From assembly GCF_900289045.1 (NCBI RefSeq), contig NZ_LT985188.1, positions 248,001 to 312,000 on the forward strand: a stretch of 64,000 nucleotides of DNA, in the 5' to 3' direction. The translations under genes and the position numbers were made by a program. Origin of the DNA: Micropruina glycogenica (lineage in GTDB: Bacteria; Actinomycetota; Actinomycetes; Propionibacteriales; Propionibacteriaceae). The notes beneath the pieces are model-generated. The model was not told the origin of the DNA, made no database searches, and worked only from the letters and a program-made list of their open reading frames with translations. Positions 52,115 through 59,573 of the stretch are shown here, piece by piece (within the stretch, counting starts at the first letter, position 1; each line of letters starts with the position of its first letter).

Positions 52115-52975
52115 ATGAAGCTGATCCGGCTGGGTGAACCCGGCAACGAACGTCCGGCGGTGCTGGTCGACGCCGACGCCTACGTGGACGTTTCCGACGA
52201 GGTTGCCGATTACGACGAGGCCTTTTTCGGGTGGGGCGGGTTGGCGAGGTTGGCCGACGTGGTGGCGTCGCGGGTGGCGTCCGGCGAGGTCGAACCGCTG
52301 GGGGGTCAACGCATCGGGGCGCCGATCGCCCGTCCGCACCAGATTCTGTGCATCGGGCTCAACTACAGCGACCATGCCGTTGAGACCGGGCAGCGGGTGC
52401 CCGCCGAGCCGATTCTGTTCACCAAGTCGCCCAACACGCTGATCGGGCCCAACGACGACGTCCGCATTCCCCGCGGCTCGACCAAGACCGACTGGGAGGT
52501 CGAGCTCGGCATAGTGATCGGCTCGCGCACCTCGTACCTTGATTCGATTGCCGACGCCGCCGGGGCGATCGCCGGCTACGTGGTGGTCAACGACGTCAGC
52601 GAACGGGCCTTTCAGACCGAGCGTGGCGGGCAGTGGAGCAAGGGCAAGTCGGCCGAAACGTTCAACCCGTGCGGCCCCTGGCTGGTGACGCCCGACGAGA
52701 TCGACGACGTGGGCCGGCTGCGCCTGTGGCTCGACGTGAACGGTGAACGGCGCCAGCGCGGCTCGACCGAGTTCATGATCTTCGACCCGCTGTTTCTGGT
52801 GCACTACCTGAGCCAGTTTCTGGTGCTCGAGCCGGGTGACCTGATCAATACCGGCACGCCGCCGGGCGTGGGCATGGGCATGCAGCCGCCGCAGTTCTTG
52901 CAGCCGGGCGACGTGATCGAACTGGGCGTCGACGGCTTGGGCACGCAGCGCCAGCGGGTCGTCGGGCCACGATGA
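52115..52975 (+). CDS. Fumarylacetoacetate hydrolase-family protein
   Basis: 286 residues from ATG 52115, preceded by GCGAAGGGG. ILCIGLNYSDHAVETGQRVP, PILFTKSPNTLIGPNDDVRI, DWEVELGIVIGSR (metal-binding Glu pair), VVNDVSERAFQTERGGQWSK and LLINTGTPPGVGMGM-type end are FAH hallmarks. Members hydrolyse or decarboxylate acylpyruvates and 2-oxo acids in aromatic and sugar-acid catabolism. The stop overlaps the start of a broken alcohol dehydrogenase (ATGA), suggesting a former sugar or aromatic catabolic operon. Confidence 0.93.
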   Translation: MKLIRLGEPGNERPAVLVDADAYVDVSDEVADYDEAFFGWGGLARLADVVASRVASGEVEPLGGQRIGAPIARPHQILCIGLNYSDHAVETGQRVPAEPILFTKSPNTLIGPNDDVRIPRGSTKTDWEVELGIVIGSRTSYLDSIADAAGAIAGYVVVNDVSERAFQTERGGQWSKGKSAETFNPCGPWLVTPDEIDDVGRLRLWLDVNGERRQRGSTEFMIFDPLFLVHYLSQFLVLEPGDLINTGTPPGVGMGMQPPQFLQPGDVIELGVDGLGTQRQRVVGPR

Positions 52976-53986
52976 AGGCGCTGGTGCTGGCCGAGTTCGG
53001 CCGCCTCGACGTGGTGGAGTACCCCGACCCGGTGGCAGCGTCCGGCGAGGTGCTGGTGGCGATCGCCCACACCGGCATCTGCGGCACCGACCTGCACGGG
53101 TACACCGGGGCGAACGGACGCCGCGTGCCCGGCATGGTGATGGGGCACGAGACCGCCGGTGTGGTGGCGGCGGTGGGCGACGGCATTTCTGGTTTCGCGC
53201 CCGGACAAGTGGTGACGGTGAATCCGGTGGTGGTGCCGACCGACGATGCACAGGCCTGGCGGGGTCGTGAGCAGCAGCACCCGGGCTAGTACGTGATCGG
53301 GGTCAAACCCGATGTGGTCGCGGCGTTCGCGCAGTTGGTGGCGGTGCCGGCGCGCAATGTGGTGCCGCTGCCCGACGGCATGCCCACCACCCACGGCGCA
53401 CTGGTCGAACCGCTGGCCGTCGCGACCCATGCGGTGGGCCGGCTGAACCCGCCCGACGGCCCGGTGCTGGTGGCCGGTGGCGGGCCGATCGGTCAGTCGG
53501 TGGCGGTGGTGCTGCGGCAGGTCGGCGTGCGACAGGTGCTGGTGAGTGAGCCGGCCGCGGAGAGGCGCGAGTTGCTGACCGCGCTGGGCGTGACGGCTCT
53601 GAACCCTGGCGACGCACCGGTCGCCGAGCAGGTGCTGGCAGTGGCGGGCCGTCCGGCGGTGGCGGCGTTCGACGCGGTGGGCAGTTCGGGCTCGGTGGCC
53701 GACTGCCTTGCCGCTACCGAGTTGGGCGCGTCGGTGTGCCTGATCGGTGGCGACGCCTCGGCTCGACCTGGCCGCGTTCGACATCACCGCGGCCGAGCGC
53801 TCGCTGGTGGGCAGCTTCGCCTATTCGAGCGTCGACTTCGAAGTGGCATTGGAACGGCTCGCCTCCACCCCTGAGTTGGCCGAGGTGCTGATCAGCCGCA
53901 CGGTGAGCCTGGCCGAAGCGCCGGCGACGTTCGCCGCGTTGGCGTCGGGTGACGGCACGCCGGGCAAGGTACTGGTCGAGCTGTAG
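52972..53986 (+). pseudogene. Zinc-type alcohol dehydrogenase (MDR), two lesions
   Basis: MKALVLAEFGRLDVVEYPDP, HTGICGTDLHGYTG and MVMGHETAGVVAAVGDGISG give the catalytic domain. The structural-zinc lobe has lost its cysteines (TDDAQAWRGREQQHPG) and runs into TAG 53287-53289. In the same frame YVIGVKPDVVAAFAQLVAVP and GPVLVAGGGPIGQSVAVVLR follow. A 1-nt frame change near 53750 leads to ATPRLDLAAFDITAAERSLV and the normal end. Non-functional polyol or threonine-type dehydrogenase. Confidence 0.85.
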
Positions 53987-54042
53987 CCGCTGGTCGAGCT
54001 GGTCGAGCTTGTCGTTGGTCGAGCTTGATGCTCCTATTGGTG

Positions 54043-55266
54043 TCAAGCGGCGGTGAGGTATTCGCGGTAGGCGTTGCTGAGGAGGATGTCGGGACGGGTG
54101 CCGCGTTCGAGTTCGCTGATTCGGGTGGGTGCGGTGCTGAGGTGCTGGGCGACTTGGGTGAGGGTGAGTTCTCGTTGGTGGCGCAGGGTTCTGAGGTCGT
54201 CGGTGCGGGGTGCCGGGGTTGGGTGGACGAGGAGGTGCCAGGCCTCGCGGGCGATCGCTCGTTTCAGGCAGCGCAGGACGTCTTTCTTGCTTTTGCCGGC
54301 GGCCCGGAGTTTGGCGGCGTAGGTTTTCGTGCGTGTGTCGGTGGACAGGCGGACGAGCGCGATCTGGTGCAGGGCCCAGTTGCCCTGCCGGTCACCGCCT
54401 CGGTTGAGGCGGTGCCGGGTGGTTTTGCCGGAGCTGGCGGGGATCGGTGCGGCACCGCAGAGCGCGGCGAAGGATGCTTCGGTGCGTAGCCGGTCGGGGT
54501 TGTCGCCCGCGCTGATCAGCAGGGTCGCGGTGGTGATCACGCCGTAGCCCTTGGTGGCGAGCATCGTGGGTGCGGCCTGGATGGTCAGGGTGTGTAGTTC
54601 GGTGTCGATCTCGTCGATCTCGGCGGTGAGGTTCTGGTGGCGGCGGGCGAGGCGGCGTAACGCTTGCCCGGTCGCGGCGGACACGCTGGTGGTTGCGGGT
54701 CCGGGCCGGGTGGTGGCGAGGGTGTCGATCAGGCGGTTGCCGGTCAGGTCGGTGAAGCGGGCTTTGAGGGCCTCTGGTGCGGTGATCAGCAGGCAGGTGA
54801 TTTGTCGGTGCGCGGCGACGCGGGCCTTCATCGCGGAGCGGCGGACCGCCATGAGTACCCGGATCTGCTCGACCGGCCCGTCGTTGGTTTTCGCGACCGG
54901 CAGGGTCTCGGGTTCGGCTAGGGCCTGCGCCGCGGCAGCGTAGGCGTCGATCGGGTCCGACTTCCCGCGCCGCCGTTGAGCGCGTTTGGGGCGGATCACC
55001 TCACGAATCGACACCCCTGCCGTAGCCAGGGACCGGGCAAGGCCGGCACCGTAGGAGCTTGTGCCCTCGATACCGATCAACCTGATCGCGCCGAACGACG
55101 CGACGAAACTGAGGAGTTGGTCGTAGCCTGCCGGGGTCGCGGGAACCTTCAGGTCCCCGAGCCGGGCACCGGTGCCGACGGCGAGCACGGCAACGTGGTG
55201 GGTGTCCTTGTGTGTGTCGACTCCCGCGACGACCGAGGTGTCGCGGCCAGTGGTGGTTGTTGTCAT
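54043..55266 (-). CDS. IS110-family DEDD recombinase
   Basis: 407 residues. RuvC-like N-terminal domain VVAGVDTHKDTHHVAVLAVG, LIGIEGTSSYGAGLARSLAT, IREVIRPKRAQRRRGKSDPI, DAYAAAA; Transposase_20 C-terminal domain KGYGVITTATLLISAGDNPD, ASFAALCGAAPIPASSGKTT, GGDRQGNWALHQIALVRLST with the catalytic Ser region. Odd: the last ~50 residues (DLRTLRHQRELTLTQVAQHL, STAPTRISELERG) look like a fused HTH of XRE type, not usual in the family. Confidence 0.92.
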   Translation of the reverse strand: MTTTTTGRDTSVVAGVDTHKDTHHVAVLAVGTGARLGDLKVPATPAGYDQLLSFVASFGAIRLIGIEGTSSYGAGLARSLATAGVSIREVIRPKRAQRRRGKSDPIDAYAAAAQALAEPETLPVAKTNDGPVEQIRVLMAVRRSAMKARVAAHRQITCLLITAPEALKARFTDLTGNRLIDTLATTRPGPATTSVSAATGQALRRLARRHQNLTAEIDEIDTELHTLTIQAAPTMLATKGYGVITTATLLISAGDNPDRLRTEASFAALCGAAPIPASSGKTTRHRLNRGGDRQGNWALHQIALVRLSTDTRTKTYAAKLRAAGKSKKDVLRCLKRAIAREAWHLLVHPTPAPRTDDLRTLRHQRELTLTQVAQHLSTAPTRISELERGTRPDILLSNAYREYLTAA

Positions 55267-55505
55267 GATGGTGGAATGCCTTCCTGATGGTGGGCACGCC
55301 GGTCGGAGGCCGAGCAGACAAGACGTTGATGAGGCTGACCAGGCTCATATGAAGTCATGCAAGGCCTTCGACCGGCGCTCTCGCAGGTCACCCCACGGCA
55401 AGAGGGTCGTGGACGGATCAAACCCAAGGCAGACCCCTTCCGGGGGTACGCCAGTCGAGACCAGGGTCACACGCCCCCTTGCCGGGAGGCACTTACATCC
55501 TCTAC
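55267..55505 (-). ncRNA. Candidate bridge-RNA region of the IS110 element
   Basis: 239 nt of non-coding DNA upstream of the recombinase gene. In IS110-group elements this end encodes the bridge RNA that specifies target and donor. GTCGAGACC occurs inside at 55454-55462, identical to the 9 nt of target sequence just beyond the right border, as expected of a target-binding guide. GGTCGA, the left-target sequence, is at ~55368-55373 on the minus strand. RNA ends and fold are not established. Confidence 0.5.
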
Positions 55506-55535
55506 GTCGAGACCCCTGTGGTTGCGTGTGTTGCC

Positions 55536-55639
55536 GCGGAGCGGGGGCGCCCCTGTCCCGTCCTTGCGGAACTGCTCGGCTAGCGCCTCGCAGTGCGCAA
55601 ACGCCCGACCACGCCCTGACTGGGGCGCCCCCGCTCCGC
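55536..55639. repeat. 104-bp structured repeat, copy 3
   Basis: Arms GCGGAGCGGGGGCGCCCCTG and the matching right arm ending CGCCCCCGCTCCGC pair over 22 bp with one mismatch. Left flank GTCGAGACCCC-TGTGGTTGCGTG matches copy 1's flank, so the repeated unit includes ~30 bp of the GTCGAG element. Confidence 0.85.
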
Positions 55640-55689
55640 TTCACTCTTGATCGTGGCTGTCGCCGGTCGAGGATCAACGGACCGTCGTC

Positions 55690-55880
55690 ATCCCGGCGGA
55701 CGCCGGGATCTCCGATATCGCAGTCGGTGAGGTCTCGACAGGCCCGACCACGGCGGCGGCCGGCGGGTCTCGACGAGCTCGACCGACGGACGATCGTCAT
55801 CGGGGCGGACGCCGGGATCTCTCGCGACACCGCAGCCTGTGCGAGGTCTCGACAAGCTGGACCGGCGAGGTCTCGACCAG
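55690..55880. repeat. REP and GTCGAG repeats
   Basis: REP hairpin ATCCCGGC-GGAC-GCCGGGAT at 55690-55709, then several GGTCTCGAC(A/G)AGCT(C/G)GACC-like copies (around 55731, 55768, 55840, 55868) and a degenerate REP near 55800. No gene between 55506 and 55886. Confidence 0.7.
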
Positions 55881-55886
55881 CGCCCT

Positions 55887-56598
55887 TTACCGGTGGAACT
55901 CGACGATGTGCTCCGACAGGTAGCGGTGCACGCTGGGGCCGAGGTCCTTCACCCAGAGCCGCGCCCGTCGTCCGAGTTTCACCGACGTGTGCCGCTCGGC
56001 GACGCCGTCTGGGCCGTCCAACGGCTGCAGCGACGGGTACCACAGGGTGTGGCCGGGCTTGCGCAGCAGGAGTTGGGGTGGGCTCCAGTCTTGGCTGTTC
56101 GCGCCGGCGCCCAGGTCGCGGTGCGGGTTGAGGCTCAGCCAGACCGAATCGCCGGCCCAGAACTCCGAATCGACGCCCCCGAACGTCATCACCCAGCCCT
56201 GCAGGTGAGCGTTCCAGCTCACCGACGGACCCCAGTGAAACGACCGGTCGCCCGCCGAGACCGGCCCGCCGCCGTCCTGGGCCGGTATCTGGAGGGTGGC
56301 GATCGGTGCCCCGACGCCGTCGTGCGGGGCTGCGAACGCGCGCCCGTCCCAGCGCCGGGCCGCACCGGTGGGCGAATCGAGGTCGGCCAGCGCGATGCGG
56401 GCCACGCTGATGCACTGGCCCGCCGCCTCGACCTCGCCGTTCCAGGTGCCGGGAGCGTATTCGCCGGGGTAGCCGTACTCGCCGTAGAACACATACAGGT
56501 GCTCGCCGCAGGCCACGGCCGACGGGTCGCCGACGCCGCCGGGAAAGGTGTAGTTGCGGTTGACCGGTGCCAGAACCAGCCGCGGCTGCAGGTCCTCG
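55887..56598 (-). pseudogene. Beta-propeller glycoside-hydrolase-like protein, 5' truncated
   Basis: From ~56598 down to the stop: RLVLAPVNRNYTFPGGVGDP, SAVACGEHLYVFYGEYGYPG, ARIALADLDSPTGAARRWDG, HWGPSVSWNAHLQGWVMTFG, WSPPQLLLRKPGHTLWYPSL. Repeated strand-turn-strand units with W/Y and D suggest a five-bladed propeller of the GH43/DUF4185 kind. Sequence upstream of 56598 belongs to a different gene on the other strand, so the N-terminus and any signal peptide are lost. Confidence 0.65.
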
Positions 56599-56604
56599 AG
56601 CCCA

Positions 56605-57198
56605 CCGCGTTCACCATGACCGACCCGAAGGTGGTCGAGGTGTTCCGGTTCGTCCAAGACCTGATGTGGGGCAAGCACATCGCGCCCCGCCCCGACGAAC
56701 GCGACGCCAACAACCGGCGGGTTCGCGGGCGGCATCGTGTCGATGATGCCGGGCGGCACCTGGAACATCACCGGCTACCAACAGATGAAGGGCGGCTGGG
56801 GCATGGCCCCGTTGCCGCTCTACCAGAACGCGAGCGTGATGCCGTACTGGCTGGGTGGCTGGGTGATTCCCAAGCAGTCGGCGGCGCTCACCGCGGCCCA
56901 GACGTTCGCAATCTGGCGGGCCACCACGTTCCAGGACCAGATGGCGGCCGACCACGACTGGATTCCGATCGCCAACGCGGCCCGCGAGTCGACCGCCATG
57001 CTCGAGGGTATGCCGACGGGCTTCAAAGAGGCGCTGGCGGCGCTGCCGCAGGCCAAGATCGGCGACCTGTACACCGAGAACAGCCAGAAGATTCTCAACG
57101 AGGTGTACGGCACCCGGTTGGACGAACTGTTCCGCAACAAGGCCACGCCCGAGGCGACCGCCCAGACGATTCAGGACGAGGCCACCGCGCTGCTCTGA
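56605..57198 (+). pseudogene. ABC sugar-binding protein, 5' truncated and frameshifted
   Basis: MTDPKVVEVFRFVQDLMWGK and HIAPRPDERDAN, then a frame change near 56715, then GGFAGGIVSMMPGGTWNITG, YQQMKGGWGMAPLPLYQNAS, WLGGWVIPKQSAALTAAQTF and NEVYGTRLDELFRNKATPEA. This is the C-terminal half of a family 1 extracellular solute-binding protein for sugars. The lipoprotein signal and N-lobe are gone; it abuts the truncated propeller gene head to head. No permease genes follow. Confidence 0.8.
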
Positions 57199-57211
57199 CT
57201 CGCAGGGGTCT

Positions 57212-57278
57212 GGGCCAGAACGGGACGGTTCCAGTTCTGGCCCACATCGCCTTGGCAGAAGGCTGCGCTCTGCCAAGG
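57212..57278. repeat. Pair of hairpins with GGGACGGTTCC loop
   Basis: GGGCCAGAAC (57212-57221) pairs perfectly with GTTCTGGCCC (57234-57243), loop GGGACGGTTCCA; CCTTGGCAGA (57250-57259) pairs perfectly with TCTGCCAAGG (57269-57278). GAGAACCGTCCCC follows near 57330, complementary to the loop motif. Same GGGACGGTTCC core as the palindrome at 32969-33087. Confidence 0.65.
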
Positions 57279-57371
57279 TGCTGTCGTCCACGCGGGATGC
57301 CCGAAGTGTCGCTACACGGTGAGCCACAACGAGAACCGTCCCCGGGATTCCGGTCACGTGTCAGAAGCGAC

Positions 57372-57405
57372 GAATCGCCCCGGTCCAGACGGACCGGGGC
57401 GATTC
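57372..57405. terminator. Terminator hairpin downstream of the cold-shock gene
   Basis: GAATCGCCCCGGTCC-AGAC-GGACCGGGGCGATTC, a perfect 15-bp stem with 4-nt loop, 33 bp beyond the csp stop. No strong U-tract, as common in GC-rich actinomycetes. Confidence 0.8.
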
Positions 57406-57438
57406 TTCTCAGCTCTGCGAGCAGAGCGTCGTGTTGGC

Positions 57439-57642
57439 TCAGAGAGCGCGGATGTTGGTGGCCTGGAGGCCCTTCTGCCCACGCTGGGTCTCGAACTCGA
57501 CCTGCTGACCCTCGAAGAGGTCGCGGCGGCCGGTGCCGACGATAGCCGTGAAGTGCGCGAAGACGTCGGCCGAGCCGTCGTCGGGAGCGATGAAGCCGAA
57601 GCCCTTCTCGGAGTTGAACCATTTGACAGTGCCAGTGGCCAT
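57439..57642 (-). CDS. cspA: Cold-shock protein (CspA family)
   Basis: 67 residues, full length. [20 protein letters not shown] carries RNP1 (K-G-F-G-F-I) and [11 protein letters not shown] carries RNP2 (V-F-x-H-F). Single-strand nucleic-acid binder acting as RNA chaperone. It has a likely long leader (see 57643-58026) and an excellent terminator. Faces away from a DEAD-box helicase gene, another cold-adaptation function. Confidence 0.97.
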   Translation of the reverse strand: MATGTVKWFNSEKGFGFIAPDDGSADVFAHFTAIVGTGRRDLFEGQQVEFETQRGQKGLQATNIRAL

Positions 57643-58026
57643 GTCGTTATTCCTTCGTGTTTCTTGGGACGCTCGGGGCGACCCTACCTACCCTCTTCGA
57701 CGGCGCCGGAGAGGAATCCATGGGGGGAGCAGGCTGTGGCCGCGCACGCTCTAACGGCCGCCAACTGCTGGGGCGGCGATGAGGCGCGGGTGCTGCTGAT
57801 GAGACTGCTTTCGAGACATTCGTCACACCAAATGGTGCGACTAATCACTCTAGCAGCCTCCCCCCAGCACGGCGATTCTTCAACACCCCGGACCTCGTGC
57901 GAGAATGGATCAAGGGCGTGCACCGCGCCGCCCGGCATCGCACCACCGTCCGCAGCGCGCCGGCACCAGCCGATGATCGCGAGCGAACCTGGCCAGTGGT
58001 GAACCCGATTCTTTGAAAGCAGCACC
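57643..58026. other. Divergent region with probable long cspA leader
   Basis: 384 bp without a supported gene. On the minus strand TAGAGT (57852-57847) could be a -10 box, giving a cspA 5' leader of about 200 nt, the usual arrangement for cold-inducible csp mRNAs. The helicase promoter should be in 57900-58026. Boxes not confirmed. Confidence 0.45.
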
Positions 58027-59463
58027 GTGTCTTCAACCGTTTCTGAGGCGACCTTCGCCTCGCTCGGCGTTCCCGCCGAACTCGTCGCAGCCCTGCGGGC
58101 CGGCGGCATCGACCGACCCTTCCCGATTCAGACCGCCACCCTGCCCGACACCCTCGCCGGTCGCGACGTGCTCGGCCGCGGCCGCACCGGGTCGGGCAAG
58201 ACGATCGCCTTCGCCCTGCCCGTTGTGGCTCGACTCGCCCGACTCGTGCCGTCCGGCGAGAGCATCGCCGCCCGCACCCGCGGAGCACGGCCCCGAGCCC
58301 TGATTCTGGCCCCGACCCGCGAGCTGGCCAATCAGATTCTGGCCACGCTCCAGCCGCTGGCTGCGGCCGCCGGACTGCGCACGATGACCATCTTCGGCGG
58401 CGTCGGGCAGGCCAAGCAGGTGGCCGACCTGCGCAGTGGCGCCGACATCGTGGTGGCTACGCCCGGACGCCTGGAGGACCTGATCGGTCAGGGTCACGTG
58501 CGACTCGACGCGGTCGCGATCACCGTGCTCGACGAGGCCGACCACATGGCCGACCTCGGGTTTCTGCCGGCCGTCACCAGGCTTTTGGGTGCGACGCCGA
58601 CCGGCGGCCAGCGGCTGCTGTTCTCGGCCACCCTCGACCGCGGCGTCGACACGCTCGTCAAGCGTTTTCTGCATCGTCCGCTGCAGCACAGCGTGGACGC
58701 GGAGAACTCGCCGGTGGCCGCCCTCACCCACCACGTTTTCCTGGTCGGCGACGCGGGGCAGAAGCGCCAGGTCGTGCGCGAGCTCGCGGGCGGCAACGGC
58801 CGTCGCCTGCTGTTCATGCGCACCAAGCACCAGGCCCGCAAGCTGGCCCGCGAACTGACCGCCGCGGGCATTCCGGCCGTCGAACTGCACGGCAACCTGT
58901 CGCAGAACGCGCGCGAACGGGGGCTGCAGGCCTTCTCCGACGGAAGCATTCAGGTGATGGTGGCCACCGACATCGCCGCCCGCGGCATTCACGTCGACGA
59001 CGTCGATCTCGTGGTGCACGTCGACCCGCCGGCCGAGCACAAGGCGTACCTGCACCGCTCGGGACGCACCGCCCGCGCGGGCAACGAGGGCGACGTGATC
59101 ACCCTGGTGTTGCCCGAGCAGCACCGCGACTTTCAGGCGCTGGCCCGGGCCGCCAAGATCAACGCGCGCCCCCAGCCGGTGAGCGCCGGCGACCGCACCG
59201 TGCGCGCGCTGGCCGGTGAGCCGGCCCCGCTGGTGGCGCTGACGGACGCGCCGAGCGCAGCCGCGCGCAAGGGCGAGAGCACGCCCAAGCCGGCCAAGGC
59301 GAAGGGCAAGGGTGCGACGGCACGGGCTGCGGGCCAAGCCCATGCACGCCCCCGGGTGACTGCCGGCCCGGTTTCGTCGGGTGCCGGTGTGGTCAGCCTG
59401 TCGCGGCAGGGCACTCGCCCGCGCAGGAACACCGGACGCCGACCACTGCGCCGGTCGGCCTGA
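58027..59463 (+). CDS. DEAD-box RNA helicase
   Basis: 478 residues from GTG 58027. Q motif FASLGVPAELVAALRAGG-IDRPFPIQ, motif I RGRTGSGKT (K58), Ia APTRELANQ, II DEAD (169-172), III SATL, motif IV-VI region VELHGNLSQNARERGL, VATDIAARGIHVDDVDLVVH and HRSGRTARAGNEGD. The tail is a Lys/Ala/Arg-rich basic stretch (KPAKAKGKGATARAAG) for RNA binding. Unwinds structured RNA, in translation or ribosome assembly; with cspA next to it, cold response is plausible. Confidence 0.95.
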   Translation: MSSTVSEATFASLGVPAELVAALRAGGIDRPFPIQTATLPDTLAGRDVLGRGRTGSGKTIAFALPVVARLARLVPSGESIAARTRGARPRALILAPTRELANQILATLQPLAAAAGLRTMTIFGGVGQAKQVADLRSGADIVVATPGRLEDLIGQGHVRLDAVAITVLDEADHMADLGFLPAVTRLLGATPTGGQRLLFSATLDRGVDTLVKRFLHRPLQHSVDAENSPVAALTHHVFLVGDAGQKRQVVRELAGGNGRRLLFMRTKHQARKLARELTAAGIPAVELHGNLSQNARERGLQAFSDGSIQVMVATDIAARGIHVDDVDLVVHVDPPAEHKAYLHRSGRTARAGNEGDVITLVLPEQHRDFQALARAAKINARPQPVSAGDRTVRALAGEPAPLVALTDAPSAAARKGESTPKPAKAKGKGATARAAGQAHARPRVTAGPVSSGAGVVSLSRQGTRPRRNTGRRPLRRSA

Positions 59464-59488
59464 TCCGTTCGAGGGTTGCCGCCAGGGA

Positions 59489-59566
59489 ATCGCTGATCAA
59501 CGGTCGGGTCGTTGGTTGAGCTTGTCGAATCCCTTGGCCGCAACGGGTCTCGACAAGCTGCACCAG
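59489..59566. repeat. GTCGAG hairpin between convergent genes
   Basis: AGCTTGTCGA (near 59519-59528) and TCGACAAGCT (near 59550-59559) are perfect 10-bp arms. Near-copy of 25308-25380. Located between the helicase stop and the convergent phosphatase end, so a bidirectional terminator is plausible. Confidence 0.65.
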
Positions 59567-59573
59567 CGAAGAT

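Larger units (their letters stand above)
54026..55505 (-). mobile_element. IS110-family insertion sequence
   Basis: About 1480 bp. The flanks GGTCGAGCTT (ending 54026) and GTCGAGACC (from 55506) rejoin to the dispersed repeat GGTCGAGCTTGTCGAGACC, so the element interrupts one copy; borders are accurate to about 2 bp. No terminal inverted repeats and no target duplication, as usual for IS110. Short 16-nt 3' end and long 239-nt 5' end relative to the transposase. Confidence 0.8.

Noticed and set aside
55690-55880. Gene in the repeat-rich spacer after IS110
   Set aside because: Frames are short and made of REP and GTCGAG repeats.
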